In this document: one piece after another, positions 6,833-7,362 of the stretch | Layout: every line of letters begins with the position of its first letter | How positions within the stretch are numbered: the stretch's first letter is position 1 | Assembly: GCA_026416065.1 (NCBI GenBank) | Contig: JAOAFW010000074.1 | Coordinates: forward strand, 1 to 7,362 | Length of the DNA stretch: 7,362 nucleotides | Origin: Fimbriimonadales bacterium | GTDB taxonomy: Bacteria; Armatimonadota; Fimbriimonadia; Fimbriimonadales; GBS-DC | Reading direction: 5' to 3' | Translations under genes and position numbers: made by a program | The notes under the pieces: model-generated | Seen by the model: only the letters and a program-made list of their open reading frames with translations | What the model was told of the DNA's origin: nothing | Databases searched by the model: none

Positions 6833-7244
6833 CGCTTGCAAGTCGCTGAATCAGGTCCCGGACGCGCTCCTCGATCATCCCGCGCACGCGACGGAACTCG
6901 TCCATCGGCAGTCCAATCGGGTCGGGGATGTTCCAGTGTTCCTGCACGCCCATGTAGGTCGCCGGGCAGAGTTCGTCGGTACGGGCGTCGCACAGGCTCA
7001 CAACCGCATCGAACTGCGTGATATCGAACTCCTGCACGCTCTTGGAACTCTGGCGGGTGATATCGATACCCAGTTCCCGCATCGCCTCGACTGCCAGCGG
7101 GTGAACCCTGCCTGAGGGTGCGGTGCCCGCGCTAAAGGCGACTACCTTGCCTTGCCCGTAGTAGTTGCCGAACCCTTCCGCCATCTGGCTGCGGCACGAG
7201 TTCCCCACGCATACGAACAACACCAGTTTCGGCTTGCTCTCCAT
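6825..7244 (-). CDS. arsC: Arsenate reductase, thioredoxin-coupled (LMW-PTPase fold)
   Basis: A 139-residue cytoplasmic enzyme that reduces arsenate to arsenite using a relay of cysteines recycled by thioredoxin. The P-loop CVGNSCRS spans 12-19, with nucleophile Cys12, Cys17 and Arg18. The redox pair Cys85 and Cys93 lies in SLCDARTDELCP, and the general acid is Asp108 in IPDP. EHW at 102-104 also matches Bacillus/Staphylococcus ArsC. The length equals that of B. subtilis ArsC as I recall it. Having both resolving cysteines argues against a plain tyrosine phosphatase. The Cys85-Cys93 spacing is one residue longer than in B. subtilis. No ArsR, ArsB or Acr3 gene is visible nearby; instead the gene is coupled to rdgB. 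ATG 7244 is supported by a Shine-Dalgarno and lies 1 nt after the upstream stop. Confidence 0.92.
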   Translation of the reverse strand: MESKPKLVLFVCVGNSCRSQMAEGFGNYYGQGKVVAFSAGTAPSGRVHPLAVEAMRELGIDITRQSSKSVQEFDITQFDAVVSLCDARTDELCPATYMGVQEHWNIPDPIGLPMDEFRRVRGMIEERVRDLIQRLASDV

Positions 7245-7245
7245 T

Positions 7246-7362
7246 TCAGTACCCTCGCTGTTTATAGCGTTCGATCGTTTGCCTATACTGCTCCATGCCG
7301 TCCGGACGATTGATACTGGCGAGCAGGGTGGGTGGCTTTCCAGCGGCGGTCATGCGCTCGAC
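7246..7362 (-). CDS. C-terminal end of an unidentified protein (5' part outside window)
   Basis: A reading frame enters from the right edge and ends with TGA at 7248-7246, 1 nt before the arsC start, giving 38 visible residues. Composition is ordinary for a soluble protein: a segment GKPPTLLASINRPDG, then a probable amphipathic helix rich in Gln, Tyr and Arg ending KQRGY. An ATG at 7353 preceded by GAGCG could start a 35-residue small protein, but the frame stays open to the edge, so the tail of a longer protein is more likely. I do not recognise the family. Spacing and strand make it the upstream member of the arsC-rdgB-metC operon. Confidence 0.55.
   Translation of the reverse strand, partial: VERMTAAGKPPTLLASINRPDGMEQYRQTIERYKQRGY
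7252..7256 (-). promoter_or_regulatory. Ribosome binding site of arsC
   Basis: GAGGG on the minus strand lies 7 nt before the arsC ATG, inside the last codons of the upstream reading frame. It is the clearest Shine-Dalgarno in the window. It shows the organism uses such sites even though most other starts here lack one. Confidence 0.6.

Noticed and set aside
7284..7297. TATACT followed by ATG on the plus strand, resembling another leaderless start
   Set aside because: It falls inside the minus-strand reading frame that leads into arsC. The plus-strand frame after the ATG is only a short run to the window edge, so it is probably chance.
1..7362. Possible CRISPR array, insertion sequence, tRNA or defence cassette
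   Set aside because: I found no spaced direct repeats, transposase-like frames, terminal inverted repeats, tRNA-like cloverleafs or nuclease/helicase motifs. All long coding regions belong to metabolic or envelope families.

Overview
This is a 7.4 kb stretch of a moderately G+C-rich bacterial chromosome. Genes are tightly packed, their ends overlap, and leaders are short or absent. The content is housekeeping and envelope metabolism. I see no phage, transposon, CRISPR, toxin-antitoxin or defence genes. The phylum cannot be fixed from the sequence. A thermophilic or Armatimonadota-like lineage is a guess from the style of the glycosyltransferase and ABC exporter proteins, not a demonstrated assignment.

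Layout. (1) Positions 1-1858, plus strand: the last codons of a probable membrane protein, then a roughly 581-residue polytopic protein resembling the membrane subunit of a 'putative ABC exporter'. Together they look like the tail of an ABC transport operon whose ATPase would lie upstream. (2) Positions 1855-2910, minus strand: a GCS2-family (YbdK-like) carboxylate-amine ligase. It converges on the exporter gene so closely that the two stop codons overlap. (3) Positions 2911-3012: a short divergent promoter region. (4) Positions 3013-4869, plus strand: a 618-residue GT-C/ArnT-like membrane glycosyltransferase. (5) Positions 4870-5004: a convergent intergenic gap with several inverted repeats, probably where transcripts from both sides end. 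(6) Positions 5005-7362, minus strand: a compact operon transcribed leftward. It reads unknown protein (C-terminal end only), thioredoxin-type arsenate reductase ArsC, RdgB/HAM1 nucleotide pyrophosphatase, and cystathionine beta-lyase (MetC-like). The gaps are 1 nt, an 8-nt overlap and 4 nt.

How the genes may work together. The leftward operon combines house-cleaning of damaged nucleotides (RdgB), thiol-dependent arsenate reduction (ArsC) and homocysteine production (MetC). The nearby GCS2 enzyme is from the glutamate-cysteine ligase superfamily, so a loose thiol/sulfur theme is possible but unproven. The exporter and the glycosyltransferase are both envelope-facing but lie in separate transcription units. 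I do not find a convincing undescribed multi-gene system. The points most worth checking are the odd arsC-rdgB-metC coupling, the substrate of the GCS2 enzyme, the overlapping convergent stops with a nearby hairpin, and a possible leaderless start for the glycosyltransferase.
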